The position numbers and the translations under genes are program-made. A stretch of DNA of 64,000 nucleotides from Parvibaculum sp. GTDB lineage: Bacteria; Pseudomonadota; Alphaproteobacteria; Parvibaculales; Parvibaculaceae. Of this stretch, positions 9,457-19,321 are shown one piece after another. A model generated the notes under the pieces. The model saw only the letters and a list, made by a program, of their open reading frames with translations. It had not been told where the DNA came from and did no database searches. Location of the stretch: contig JAUSLL010000044.1 in NCBI GenBank assembly GCA_030649335.1, positions 1 to 64,000 on the forward strand, given 5' to 3'. Position 1 is the stretch's first letter; the number at the start of each line of letters is the position of its first letter.

Positions 9457-10503
9457 TCAGATGTTGCGGCAAAGGCGGTCAATGACACCGCTGACCGTGA
9501 CGCCTTCGGCGCGGGCTGAAAAATTCAAGGCCATACGATGGCGCAGCACGGGGGCGGCGAGCGCCTTCACATCTTCAATTGACGGTGAGAAGCGACCATC
9601 AATGAGCGCGCGGGCGCGCACGGCGAGCATGAGCGCCTGACTGGCACGCGGACCCGGACCCCAGGCGACGTGACGCTCGACTTCGGCGGACGCGCCTTCT
9701 TCGGGGCGGGCGGAACGCACGAGTTCGAGAATGGCGGTGACGACTTTTTCGCCGACGGGCACGCGGCGCACGAGACGCTGGGCGGCGAGAAGATCGGCGG
9801 CAGTCATGGCCGGTCGTACTTTCACATCCTGGCTGCCGGTGGTGGCGAGCAACATGCGGCGTTCAGCTTCGATGTCGGGATAGTTCACGTCGATCTGCGT
9901 GAGGAAACGGTCGAGCTGGGCTTCGGGCAACGGATAGGTGCCTTCCTGCTCCAGCGGGTTTTGCGTGGCGAGTACATGAAAGGGCGCGGGCAGCTCGTAG
10001 CGCACGCCGGCGACCGTCACTTGTTTTTCCTGCATCGCCTGCAGAAGCGCAGATTGGGTGCGGGGCGAAGCGCGGTTGATTTCGTCCGCCATCAGCAATT
10101 GGCAGAAGACCGGCCCTTTGAGAAACCGGAAGCTGCGGGTGCCGCGCTCGGTTTCTTCCAGCACTTCAGAGCCGATGATGTCGGCGGGCATCAGGTCCGG
10201 TGTGAACTGGATGCGTTTGTCATCAAGCCCTAAGACCACACCCATTGTGTGGACGAGCAAGGTCTTGGCGAGGCCGGGCACGCCGACAAGCAGCGCATGG
10301 CCGCCCGCGAGCACAGTGACCAGCGTTTGGTCGATCACCTGCTCCTGACCATAGATGACTTCACTAATGGCTTTGCGGGCCTCGGCGATTTTCGCGCCGG
10401 AAGCCTCGATTTCCTGAACGGTGTCACCGTCCGCTTCACTGAGTGTCTGCATTGACCTAAGTATAGGATGTGCCGTCGCAATTGCGAAAGGCGCGCGTTG
10501 CAA
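9457..10503 (-). CDS. MoxR family AAA+ ATPase
   Basis: Walker A-like GVPGLAKT, MADEINRASPRTQSALLQAMQEKQVT, ATQNPLEQEGTYPLPEAQLDRF. Confidence 0.95.
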   Translation of the reverse strand: MQRAPFAIATAHPILRSMQTLSEADGDTVQEIEASGAKIAEARKAISEVIYGQEQVIDQTLVTVLAGGHALLVGVPGLAKTLLVHTMGVVLGLDDKRIQFTPDLMPADIIGSEVLEETERGTRSFRFLKGPVFCQLLMADEINRASPRTQSALLQAMQEKQVTVAGVRYELPAPFHVLATQNPLEQEGTYPLPEAQLDRFLTQIDVNYPDIEAERRMLLATTGSQDVKVRPAMTAADLLAAQRLVRRVPVGEKVVTAILELVRSARPEEGASAEVERHVAWGPGPRASQALMLAVRARALIDGRFSPSIEDVKALAAPVLRHRMALNFSARAEGVTVSGVIDRLCRNI

Positions 10504-10594
10504 GATGAATGGCCTATTGTGGCACCATTGGCCTTTGGTTCGGTGGCGATATTATGGCCGGAAAAGCTCCAATGCATAAGGGAAGCTGTGTTTG

Positions 10595-11221
10595 ATGACT
10601 GCGTCGACCCCTAAAACACCCTCAAAAGCCGCCAAGGGCCCCGAACTCTCGACGTCGGGCCTGCTTTCGTCTGCCGAGAGTGAAGGCAAGAAGGCGCGCG
10701 GGTTGCCGCCGGTGCATCTGTGGAACCCCGAATTCTGCGGCGACCTCGACATGCGAATCGCCCGCGACGGGACGTGGTTCTATATGGGCACGCCGATTGG
10801 TCGTGAAAGACTTGTGCGGTTGTTCTCGACTATTTTGCGCCATGACGAGGATGGCAAATATTATCTGGTGACGCCGGTTGAGAAGGTCGGGATCACGGTC
10901 GAAGACGCGCCCTTTCTTGCGGTGGCCATGAAAGCGGAGGGCACCGGTCGCGATCAGGTGCTGAGTTTCACGACGAGCGTGGGCGACGAGACGGTGGCGG
11001 GTGCGGAACATCCGATGCGGTTTGTCATCGACGCGGCGACGGGTGAGCCTGCGCCTTATGTGCATGTGCGGGCGCGGCTTGAGGCGCTGATCAACCGCGC
11101 TGTGTTCTATGATCTGGTGGAACTCGGTGTGGAAGAACAGCACGAGGGCGCCGCATGGTTCGGCGTTTGGTCGGGCGGGATCTTCTTTCCGTTCATGCTT
11201 GCGGCTGAGATGAAATTTTGA
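10595..11221 (+). CDS. DUF1285 domain-containing protein
   Basis: ~208 aa; [39 protein letters not shown]; divergent from moxR. Confidence 0.85.
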   Translation: MTASTPKTPSKAAKGPELSTSGLLSSAESEGKKARGLPPVHLWNPEFCGDLDMRIARDGTWFYMGTPIGRERLVRLFSTILRHDEDGKYYLVTPVEKVGITVEDAPFLAVAMKAEGTGRDQVLSFTTSVGDETVAGAEHPMRFVIDAATGEPAPYVHVRARLEALINRAVFYDLVELGVEEQHEGAAWFGVWSGGIFFPFMLAAEMKF

Positions 11222-11235
11222 AAGTGCCGCCGCCC

Positions 11236-11886
11236 ATGAATGATTATCGCAGTCTCATCACCGCGCGTGTTTTCCAGATGCCGCCGACGCTGGACGACTT
11301 GCTGAACAAGGACGCGCCGCGCGGCGATGGTGATTTGCAGCCGCTCGAATGGGTGGACCCCGAAAATCGGCCGACGCTGCGCGCGGCCGCCGTGCTGGTG
11401 CCGATCATTGAATATGAGGACGGTCCGAAAGTGTTGCTGACGCGGCGGGCCGATCATCTGGGAAGTCACGCGGGGCAGGTGGCTTTTCCCGGCGGCAAGA
11501 TCGAGGAGGGCGAAGGCGTGGCGGATGCGGCTTTGCGCGAAGCGGACGAGGAAGTAGGCCTCAAGCGCGAGTTTGTCGAAGTGGCAGGCTTTCTCGATGC
11601 CTATGAGACAGGCACGGGTTTTCGTATTGTACCGGTGGTGAGTTTCGTTCGACCGGGCTTCACGCTCACGGTGCATGAGGGAGAGGTCGCGGAAGTCTTC
11701 GAGGTTCCGTTGTCGTTTCTGATGAACGGTAAGAACCATGAGCGGCACAAGGCCACATGGCGCGGCAAGGAACGCGAGTATTATGCCATGCCCTATGATG
11801 GCCATTACATCTGGGGTGCGACGGCGGGCATGTTGAAAAACATGTATGATCGGATTTTCGCCACCGATGATCTGCCGGTAAAATAA
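11236..11886 (+). CDS. CoA pyrophosphatase, NUDIX family
   Basis: Nudix box region GGKIEEGEGVADAALREADEEVGL; start chosen at ATG 11236 (ORF opens at TTG 11218). Confidence 0.92.
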   Translation: MNDYRSLITARVFQMPPTLDDLLNKDAPRGDGDLQPLEWVDPENRPTLRAAAVLVPIIEYEDGPKVLLTRRADHLGSHAGQVAFPGGKIEEGEGVADAALREADEEVGLKREFVEVAGFLDAYETGTGFRIVPVVSFVRPGFTLTVHEGEVAEVFEVPLSFLMNGKNHERHKATWRGKEREYYAMPYDGHYIWGATAGMLKNMYDRIFATDDLPVK

Positions 11887-11913
11887 GTTGATGCGTGACA
11901 AGGAAATAACCAC

Positions 11914-13155
11914 ATGAGCACGGGCCCTAAACTGCAATATGCCGAATGGCTGAAGGACGCCGATACGGTTGCTGTGCTTGCCGCGCTGGGTGCCGGCGCG
12001 CGCATCGTCGGCGGTGCAGTGCGCAATCATCTGATGGGCGAACCTGTCGCCGACATCGATATCGCTTGCGTCGAGACGCCGGAGAAATCGCAGGCGCTGC
12101 TTGAAGCCAAAGGTATTAAGGTGGTGCTGACTGGGGTTCAGCACGGCACAATCACGGCGGTCATGCCGACGCGACAATTTGAAGTCACGACATTGCGCGT
12201 GGATGTTGCGACCGACGGTCGTCACGCAGACGTCGCTTTCACCGGCGACTGGATTGAAGACGCCAAGCGCCGCGACTTCACGGTGAACGCGCTTTACGCC
12301 GACGCAGACGGCACGGTGCATGATCCGCTGGGCACGGGGCTTGATGATTTGGCGCTGCGGCGCATACGTTTTATCGGTGATGCGGCGACGCGGATCAGCG
12401 AAGACTATTTGCGCGTGCTGCGCTTTTTCCGTTTTCATGCTTGGTACGGTAAGGGCGAACCGGACGCCGACGGGTTGAAGGCTTGCGCCGATGCGCGTGA
12501 CGATTTGCTACAATTATCCGGCGAGCGGGTGCGCGACGAATTGCTGAAGATCGCAGCGGCAGATCATGCGGGCGCTGCCTATCGCCAACTTGCGGCGACG
12601 GGCATTCTGTCGGTCGTCTTGCCGGAAGCTTCGCGGCTTGATCGGTTTGAGCATCTCGTTGACATCGAAGCCAATCAACTTTTCACGACAGATGCTTTGT
12701 TGCGCCTTGCCTCAATGTTTGAACTCGACAAGGACGGGGTGGCGGCGCTCGCCGCGCGTCTCAGACTGTCGAACAAGGAACGTGCGCGCGTGACTGCGAT
12801 GCTGACGGATCAAACCAAGATCGTTGCATATCTGTCGATCCGCGAAGTGCGCAAGGCGCTCTATCTGATCGGAGCTGAGTGTTTCAAAGACCGCGTTATG
12901 CTCGGCTGGGCGGGCGACCGTCCCGGTCATAATAATTTTCAGTGGCGCGCGATGATCGCAATGGCCGACAGTTGGACGAAACCGGAATTTCCGCTGACGG
13001 GTCAGATGATTAAACAGGCGGGCGTGCCCGAAGGCCCGGAGATCGGTCGTGTGTCGCGCGAAGTTGAAGAATGGTGGATTGACGCTGATTTCACCGATGA
13101 TGAATTTTCGATCATCGAACGGTTGAAAGCGGTTGTTCAGGCAACGGTGTATTGA
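11914..13155 (+). CDS. cca: CCA tRNA nucleotidyltransferase
   Basis: RIVGGAVRNHLMGEPVADIDIAC, KRRDFTVNALYAD, RFIGDAATRISEDYLRVLRFFRF. Confidence 0.92.
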   Translation: MSTGPKLQYAEWLKDADTVAVLAALGAGARIVGGAVRNHLMGEPVADIDIACVETPEKSQALLEAKGIKVVLTGVQHGTITAVMPTRQFEVTTLRVDVATDGRHADVAFTGDWIEDAKRRDFTVNALYADADGTVHDPLGTGLDDLALRRIRFIGDAATRISEDYLRVLRFFRFHAWYGKGEPDADGLKACADARDDLLQLSGERVRDELLKIAAADHAGAAYRQLAATGILSVVLPEASRLDRFEHLVDIEANQLFTTDALLRLASMFELDKDGVAALAARLRLSNKERARVTAMLTDQTKIVAYLSIREVRKALYLIGAECFKDRVMLGWAGDRPGHNNFQWRAMIAMADSWTKPEFPLTGQMIKQAGVPEGPEIGRVSREVEEWWIDADFTDDEFSIIERLKAVVQATVY

Positions 13156-13156
13156 A

Positions 13157-13705
13157 ATGAAAATGATTGCACGCATGGTTTTGATGGTGTCGTTGTTCGC
13201 TGCGGCAGTGCCTGTTTCGGCATTGGCGGAGAATGACAGTCCGGCGCGTGTTGCGCGTGCATTCTATGACCTTTACCTCGAACTGAAACCGCGCGGGATT
13301 CCTGAAGTGGCGGTGCGGGCGCGGTTTGAGCCGCTCATCACGCCGGAATTATTGTCGAAGCTTGCAGAAGCGCAGGTGGTTGAGAAGAAGCATTTCATCG
13401 CTACCAAAAATCAGGAGCCGCCGCTTTTTCAGGGCGATCCCTTTTCATCGCTGTTTGAAGGCGCGACCTCCTACAAGCTCGGACAATGTGTGATCGAAGG
13501 CGCGCGATCTTATTGCGATGTTGATCTGACCTATGCTGAACAAGGCGGCGAAGCGGCGACGACCTGGACGGATAAGCTGATCCTCGTCAAACGCGTCGGC
13601 GGTTGGAAGGTCGATGATATTTCATTCGGTGCGACATGGGATTTCGGTCAGCACGGCACATTGCGCGCCATGCTGGGTGATGTGATCCGTGCGGGTACGG
13701 AATAG
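13157..13705 (+). CDS. DUF3828-like secreted protein
   Basis: Signal peptide MKMIARMVLMVSLFAAAVPVSALA; 182 aa. Confidence 0.65.
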   Translation: MKMIARMVLMVSLFAAAVPVSALAENDSPARVARAFYDLYLELKPRGIPEVAVRARFEPLITPELLSKLAEAQVVEKKHFIATKNQEPPLFQGDPFSSLFEGATSYKLGQCVIEGARSYCDVDLTYAEQGGEAATTWTDKLILVKRVGGWKVDDISFGATWDFGQHGTLRAMLGDVIRAGTE

Positions 13706-14012
13706 ATCTGTGGTTCTGCCGGTTGTTATCTATCTTGTTGTCATCAATGCGGTTGGCTTTGGCGCTTTCGGCTGGGACAAACATTGCGCCGAGCGCGGCA
13801 TGTATCGTTTGCCTGAACGCACGCTGTTGATGATTGCCGTGATCGGCGGCGCGGCGGGTTCCATCGCGGGGCAGCGGCTGTTCCGCCACAAGACCCGCAA
13901 GGAACCCTTCCGCACTTACCTTAATCTCACTGTGCTGATCAATATTGTCGGCTTTATCGCGCTGAGTTCGCCTGAATTGCGTGAGCGAATTTTATCGGAA
14001 TTGATGCGATAG
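13689..14012 (+). CDS. DUF1294 domain-containing membrane protein
   Basis: ~107 aa; AFGWDKHCAERGMYRLPERTLLMIAVIGGAAGSIAGQRLFRHKTRKEPFRTYL. Confidence 0.85.
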   Translation: MRVRNRSVVLPVVIYLVVINAVGFGAFGWDKHCAERGMYRLPERTLLMIAVIGGAAGSIAGQRLFRHKTRKEPFRTYLNLTVLINIVGFIALSSPELRERILSELMR

Positions 14013-14050
14013 GCGGGTATCGGCAGGGCGGGGATAAGGCAAATTTTGGC

Positions 14051-14083
14051 TCGCATGACCCTCGCATGACCCTCGCATGACCC
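14051..14083. repeat. 3 x 11-bp tandem repeat TCGCATGACCC
   Basis: Three exact consecutive copies, followed by a partial TCG. Confidence 0.9.
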
Positions 14084-14262
14084 TCGTATTTCCTTTCGTT
14101 TTCTAGTCGAATTCGAGCCTTTCCATGTCGAGGGTACGTGGTTTTATGTCGAGGTCTTTGGCGTTTCGGGCTTAAAAGCGGGGAGATGTTTATTTTCGGC
14201 GGCTTATGCTGCAAAAAATAATCATCGGGCGTGGATAAGGCGCGCGGCGGCGACAATATTCT

Positions 14263-14670
14263 TTATCCCCGGCCTTCCAGCGTCTGTTTCATGCAAGCCG
14301 ACCCCATATCCATTTGCTCGCTCATGTAGGGGGCGACGGCATCGGGTAGTACATCGGCCTGCCAGATGAAGCGGCTGCGGCCCTGTCCTTCGTCGATCAC
14401 CTGTGCTGACGCGCTGTGCTGCGTGATCTGTGCACTGTCTTTGATCGCATAGGCAATGCGGCGTGTGTCGTCGTCGATGTTGACAAGAATTTCCTTCGCC
14501 ACCGAGCCGTTGGAAAAAGTGACGATGCGTGTGTGACCACCGTCTTCGAGCTTCGTATCAGTGACAAAGCCGACGGCGAGGCGCGTGTGCAGCGCGCCGA
14601 AATCGCGAAGCGCCGACCAGATGGTGTCGGGCGCGGCGTTGATGAGAATGTCTTTGCGGATGCTGGCCAT
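14263..14670 (-). CDS. SRPBCC family protein
   Basis: MASIRKDILINAAPDTIWSALRDFGALHTRL..., START/Bet v1-like. Confidence 0.8.
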   Translation of the reverse strand: MASIRKDILINAAPDTIWSALRDFGALHTRLAVGFVTDTKLEDGGHTRIVTFSNGSVAKEILVNIDDDTRRIAYAIKDSAQITQHSASAQVIDEGQGRSRFIWQADVLPDAVAPYMSEQMDMGSACMKQTLEGRG

Positions 14671-14774
14671 GCGAGTTTCTCCATGCGTGTGTGGCGTTGG
14701 AGAAAACGCTATGCCGCAGCGACTTATCGCGCAATCGGGTATTGGGGATGGGGTCCGAAAGTGGCTATTTGATT

Positions 14775-14804
14775 CTTAACCTCCCCCTTGAGGGGGAGGT
14801 TAAG
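14775..14804. repeat. Dispersed palindrome copy CTTAACCTCCCCC-TTGA-GGGGGAGGTTAAG (possible terminator)
   Basis: 13-bp perfect arms, TTGA loop, 17 bp after the hemF stop. Confidence 0.85.
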
Positions 14805-14821
14805 TGAAGGGAAGTAAGATG

Positions 14822-15718
14822 CTACGGCCACTTCACTTCCGGTGGCATGGACGACAAGATCGAATCCACGTTGCCGCCGGTTTTCAATCCGAAGGTTGTG
14901 CCGCGGTCGTAAAGCAAATTGAATTCCACATAGCGGCCACGGCGGATCAGTTGTTCTTCGCGTTCAGCGGCGGTCCATACTTCGTTCATGTGGCGGCGGA
15001 CGAGGGTGGGGTAGATGGTGGCGAAGCTTGTGCCGACGTCTTGGGTGAAGGCGAAGTCGGCTTCCCAGTCGCCGCTGTTGTGGTGGTCATAGAATATGCC
15101 GCCGGTGCCGCGCGGTTCTTTGCGGTGGGGCAGGTAGAAATATTCGTCGCACCATTTTTTGAATTTCGGATAATAGTCCATGTCATGACGGTCGCAGGCC
15201 GACTTCATGGCGGCGTGAAAGTCACGCGTGTCGGGGTGGTCGTCGCGGCGCTGGATGTCGAGGACGGGTGTGAGGTCACCGCCGCCGCCGAACCATGATT
15301 TGGTGGTGACGACGTGGCGCGTGTTCATGTGTACGGCAGGTACGCGCGGGTTTTGCATATGGGCGATGAGCGAGATGCCGGCGGCCCAGAAGCGCGGGTC
15401 TTCTTCTGCTCCTTGCATCTGCTTGCGGAATTCTTCGGTGAATTCGCCGTGGACCACGGAAATATGAACGCCGACTTTTTCAAAGACGCGGCCATGCATG
15501 ACCGACATTTCGCCGCCGCCCAAATCTTGCGTGCCGTCGCCGCGTGTCCACACTTTGCGCTCGAAGCGTCCGGCGGGGCGCTCGGCGTAGGGACCGGTCA
15601 GTTCGTCCTCTATTTTTTCGAACTCGGCGCAGATCTGATTGCGTAATTCGCGGAACCAGGCGGTGGCGCGGGCTTTGTGCATTTCGGTCTGGCTGGTGGC
15701 GGCGGCGGGTGTCGTCAT
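14822..15718 (-). CDS. hemF: Oxygen-dependent coproporphyrinogen oxidase
   Basis: [63 protein letters not shown]. Confidence 0.97.
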   Translation of the reverse strand: MTTPAAATSQTEMHKARATAWFRELRNQICAEFEKIEDELTGPYAERPAGRFERKVWTRGDGTQDLGGGEMSVMHGRVFEKVGVHISVVHGEFTEEFRKQMQGAEEDPRFWAAGISLIAHMQNPRVPAVHMNTRHVVTTKSWFGGGGDLTPVLDIQRRDDHPDTRDFHAAMKSACDRHDMDYYPKFKKWCDEYFYLPHRKEPRGTGGIFYDHHNSGDWEADFAFTQDVGTSFATIYPTLVRRHMNEVWTAAEREEQLIRRGRYVEFNLLYDRGTTFGLKTGGNVDSILSSMPPEVKWP

Positions 15719-16212
15719 TCGTCTTCTCCCGCGGCGAGCGGCATGGGCGCTGCGTCCGCGAATCCTTTTGTTTGTCTCAGCGCCTCTCCCAATACCATCG
15801 CGGCACTGAGCGCGACATTCATGGAGCGTAGACCGGGACGCATGGGAATTGTCAGGCGGGCATTTGCCGCAGCATGGACTTCGGGTGGTGCACCCGCCGA
15901 TTCACGCCCGAGCAGGATTGTGTCACCGGCGCTGAAGGCAAATTCGGTGTAGGGCACGTCGCTTTTGGTTGTGAGGAGGATGAGGCGGCGGGCAGCGTCG
16001 GCGTGTGTGGTGGCGAGAAACGTCTCCCATTCGGTATGGCGGGTGACGTCGGCAATATCCCAATAGTCGAGGCCCGCGCGCTTGAGTGCCCGGTCGCTCC
16101 AGGGGAACCCCGTTGGTTCGATGATGTCTACCGGCAGCCCGAGGCATGCTCCGAGGCGGATGAGCGTGCCAGTGTTTTGCGGAATGTCGGGCTGGTAGAG
16201 GGCGAGACGCAT
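15715..16212 (-). CDS. trmL: tRNA (cytidine(34)-2'-O)-methyltransferase
   Basis: [54 protein letters not shown]; start refined. Confidence 0.93.
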   Translation of the reverse strand: MRLALYQPDIPQNTGTLIRLGACLGLPVDIIEPTGFPWSDRALKRAGLDYWDIADVTRHTEWETFLATTHADAARRLILLTTKSDVPYTEFAFSAGDTILLGRESAGAPPEVHAAANARLTIPMRPGLRSMNVALSAAMVLGEALRQTKGFADAAPMPLAAGEDE

Positions 16213-16551
16213 GGTTTGGCTTTCATTCGCGAATGACTCGCAAAAATGCCGAAGGTTTCGGCAGTTTGAGGGTCGTTTTCGCGTCAAATCGTCCGCAATT
16301 GCAAATGCGGCGATGCGTCATCCTGCCACAACACACGATCCCCTAGACAAGGCGTTGATTGGATGCCACAAAACCTCGGACATGGGGCGAAAGCAGGGGA
16401 TTCGTGTCCGCAATTTGCGGTAACTTTCGTTCCAACTAAACAGATTGAGGCCATGTCGTTCCGATGCCTGCCGGATGGTCATCCGGTGTGTACCGCCGGG
16501 CCAGGCGGATGGGGCGACAAACGGCATTATTCATACGAGGAGAGCCCAACC

Positions 16552-17091
16552 GTGGCAGATATCCACGCGGTCGAGCCAACACGGCGCGATTTCCTTTATG
16601 TGGCGACCGGAGCGTTTGCAGCCATTGGCGCAGGCGCGGCCGTTTGGCCCCTGATCGATCAAATGAACCCTGACGCCTCGGTTTTGGCGCTGGCCTCGAT
16701 TGAACTGGACATCGGGGCAGTGCCCGTTGGCCAGGAAATCACGGTCAAATGGCGCGGTAAGCCGGTATTCGTGCGTCATCGCACGGAAGCGGAAGTCGCC
16801 GCTGCCGACGCAGTCGACATCACCGAGCTGAAAGACCCGCAGACGGACGACCAGCGCCTTATGGCCGGTCCCGACGGCAAGCTCGAAAAGCAGTGGCTGA
16901 TCCTCGTTGGCATCTGCACCCATCTGGGTTGCGTGCCGCTCGCCTACAAGGGCGAATACGACGGCTACTTCTGCCCGTGCCATGGTTCGGTTTACGACAC
17001 ATCGGGTCGTATCCGCAAAGGTCCGGCTCCGACCAATCTGGAAGTGCCGCCCTACCAGTTCGTTTCCGACACCAAGATTAAAATCGGCTGA
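16552..17091 (+). CDS. petA: Ubiquinol-cytochrome c reductase iron-sulfur (Rieske) subunit
   Basis: CTHLGCVPL and CPCHGS motifs; Tat-like [11 protein letters not shown]; likely GTG start at 16552 preceded by GAGGAGAG. Confidence 0.96.
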   Translation: MADIHAVEPTRRDFLYVATGAFAAIGAGAAVWPLIDQMNPDASVLALASIELDIGAVPVGQEITVKWRGKPVFVRHRTEAEVAAADAVDITELKDPQTDDQRLMAGPDGKLEKQWLILVGICTHLGCVPLAYKGEYDGYFCPCHGSVYDTSGRIRKGPAPTNLEVPPYQFVSDTKIKIG

Positions 17092-17105
17092 GGGGAGCGA
17101 ATATA

Positions 17106-18380
17106 ATGAGCGGCAACAGCACCTATAATCCCAGCAACGGCTTCACACGCTGGCTCGACGAGCGCCTGCCCATCATGCGCCTCGGCCATGACACAGCAGT
17201 GAGCTATCCCGTCCCGAAGAACCTCAACTACTGGTGGACCTTCGGCGGCATCCTGACATTCATGCTGGTGGCACAGATCATCACCGGCGTCGTTCTTGCC
17301 ATGCACTATGTGCCCACGACAGCTCTGGCCTTTGCCAGCGTCGAGCACATCATGCGTGACGTGAACTACGGCTGGGTGTTGCGTTACACACATGCCAACG
17401 GCGCGTCGATGTTCTTCATCGCCGTCTATATCCACATGTTCCGTGGTCTCTATTACGGCTCCTACAAAGCACCGCGCGAAATCCTCTGGATCCTCGGCTG
17501 CCTCATCTATCTCCTGATGATGGCGACGGCGTTCTTTGGTTACGTGCTGCCGTGGGGCCAGATGAGCTTCTGGGGCGCCACCGTTATCACGAACCTCTTT
17601 GGTGCCATTCCGCTGGTCGGCCAGTCGGTCGCCACATGGCTCTGGGGTGGTTTCGCGATCGGTGATCCGACCATCAACCGCTTCTTCTCGCTGCACTACC
17701 TGTTCCCCTTCCTCATCTTCGGCGTGGTCATCCTCCACATCTGGGCACTGCATGTGACCGGTCAGAACAACCCTGCCGGCGTTGAAGTGAAGAACAAGGA
17801 ACAGGACACGGTTCCCTTCACACCCTATGCGACGGTGAAGGATGCCTTTGGTCTCAGCGTCTTCCTCATCATGTTTGCTTACTTTGTCTTCTACGCGCCG
17901 AACTCGCTCGGCGACGTCGAAAACTACACGCAGGCAAACTCGCTCAAGACACCGCTGCACATCGTGCCGGAATGGTATCTCTTGCCCTTCTACGCGATCC
18001 TGCGTGCTGTGCCTTCGAAGCTCGGCGGCGTTATCCTAATGTTCGGTGCCATCGCGATCCTCTTCGTGCTGCCCTGGCTCGACACATCGAAAGTGCGTTC
18101 GGCGCGTTTCCGTCCGCTCTACAAGCAGTTCTTCTGGCTCTTCCTCGTCGTCTGCCTTGTGCTCGGCTGGTGTGGTGGTCAGATGCCGGACAACGTGCTG
18201 TTCTCGGTCGGCGGCGTGGACATCATCGTCACGCATCTCGCCCGCGTACTGACCTTCTACTATTTCTTCCACTTCATCGTTCTGTTCCCGCTTCTGGGAT
18301 TGATCGAACGGCCGAAGCCTTTGCCTGAAAGCATTGCGGCCTCGGTGCTGGGCGGTAAAACCGCTGCAGCAAAAGCGTGA
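17106..18380 (+). CDS. petB: Cytochrome b of the bc1 complex
   Basis: 424 aa; [36 protein letters not shown]. Confidence 0.97.
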   Translation: MSGNSTYNPSNGFTRWLDERLPIMRLGHDTAVSYPVPKNLNYWWTFGGILTFMLVAQIITGVVLAMHYVPTTALAFASVEHIMRDVNYGWVLRYTHANGASMFFIAVYIHMFRGLYYGSYKAPREILWILGCLIYLLMMATAFFGYVLPWGQMSFWGATVITNLFGAIPLVGQSVATWLWGGFAIGDPTINRFFSLHYLFPFLIFGVVILHIWALHVTGQNNPAGVEVKNKEQDTVPFTPYATVKDAFGLSVFLIMFAYFVFYAPNSLGDVENYTQANSLKTPLHIVPEWYLLPFYAILRAVPSKLGGVILMFGAIAILFVLPWLDTSKVRSARFRPLYKQFFWLFLVVCLVLGWCGGQMPDNVLFSVGGVDIIVTHLARVLTFYYFFHFIVLFPLLGLIERPKPLPESIAASVLGGKTAAAKA

Positions 18381-18394
18381 GTGGGGAAACGGAT

Positions 18395-19198
18395 ATGAAA
18401 ATGAAGATGATCCAGAAACTCACACTCGCTGCCGCCGTTGCATCGCTCGCGATGGCGACCGCCTTCCTCCCCGCAGGCTCCGCCCGCGCGTCGGCGGAAG
18501 GGCCGGAACTGCACGAGGTTGATTGGTCGTTCAACGGACCTTTCGGCACCTTCGATCGCAGCCAGCTGCGCCGCGGTTACAAGGTCTATAAGGAAGTCTG
18601 CGCGACCTGCCACTCGATGCAGTATGTGCATTTCCGCAATCTCGGCGAACCGGGTGGTCCCGAATTCACCGGTCCGGAAGTGAAAGCTCTCGCTGCCGGT
18701 TATCAGGTGCAGGACGGTCCCGACCTCTCGGGCGACATGTTCGAGCGTCCCGGTGAAGGCAAAGACGTTTTCCCTGCGCCTTATGCCAATGAAGAGGCCG
18801 CTGCGGCTTCGCTCGGCGCCTATCCGCCGGATCTTTCGCTCGTCGCCAAATCGCGCGTGGGCGGACCGGATTACATCCATGCTCTGATGATTGGCTATAC
18901 GGAAGCACCGGCTGATGTGACGGTTCCTGCCGGTGGTTATTACAACCCGTATTTTACCGCCGGTAGCGGCATCATCGCCATGCCGCCGCCGCTCTCGGAT
19001 GGTCAGGTTGACTATGATGACGGCACGCCCAACACGGCTGAACAGATGTCGCAGGACGTGTCGGCCTTCCTGATGTGGACAGCCGAACCCAAGCTCGAAG
19101 CGCGTCATCGCCTCGGCTTCCAGGTCATGGCCTATCTGCTGGCACTGGCCGGTATCTTGTTCTTTGCGACGCGCAAAATCTGGGCAGACCAGCACTAA
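18395..19198 (+). CDS. petC: Cytochrome c1
   Basis: CATCHSMQ haem motif, signal peptide, C-terminal TM. Confidence 0.95.
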   Translation: MKMKMIQKLTLAAAVASLAMATAFLPAGSARASAEGPELHEVDWSFNGPFGTFDRSQLRRGYKVYKEVCATCHSMQYVHFRNLGEPGGPEFTGPEVKALAAGYQVQDGPDLSGDMFERPGEGKDVFPAPYANEEAAAASLGAYPPDLSLVAKSRVGGPDYIHALMIGYTEAPADVTVPAGGYYNPYFTAGSGIIAMPPPLSDGQVDYDDGTPNTAEQMSQDVSAFLMWTAEPKLEARHRLGFQVMAYLLALAGILFFATRKIWADQH

Positions 19199-19226
19199 GC
19201 GCGCCAGAGACCATATGAATTACGGA

Positions 19227-19256
19227 AAAGGGCCTCTTGCGAGGCCCTTTTTCATG
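19227..19256 (+). terminator. Rho-independent terminator after petABC
   Basis: AAAGGGCCTC-TTGC-GAGGCCCTTTTTC hairpin with T run. Confidence 0.85.
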
Positions 19257-19321
19257 TGCCTGTGGCATTAGTTTGTTATGTTGCGCCGCTTTCCTAGAAA
19301 ATCGTGCGTTGCAGAGGTCTC

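Noticed and set aside
11107-12438. 443-aa antisense ORF
   Set aside because: Shadow ORF opposite the nudix and cca genes; no family features, Arg/His-rich composition typical of GC-rich antisense frames
17052-19195. Antisense ORFs of 302 and 311 aa
   Set aside because: Entirely opposite petB and petC
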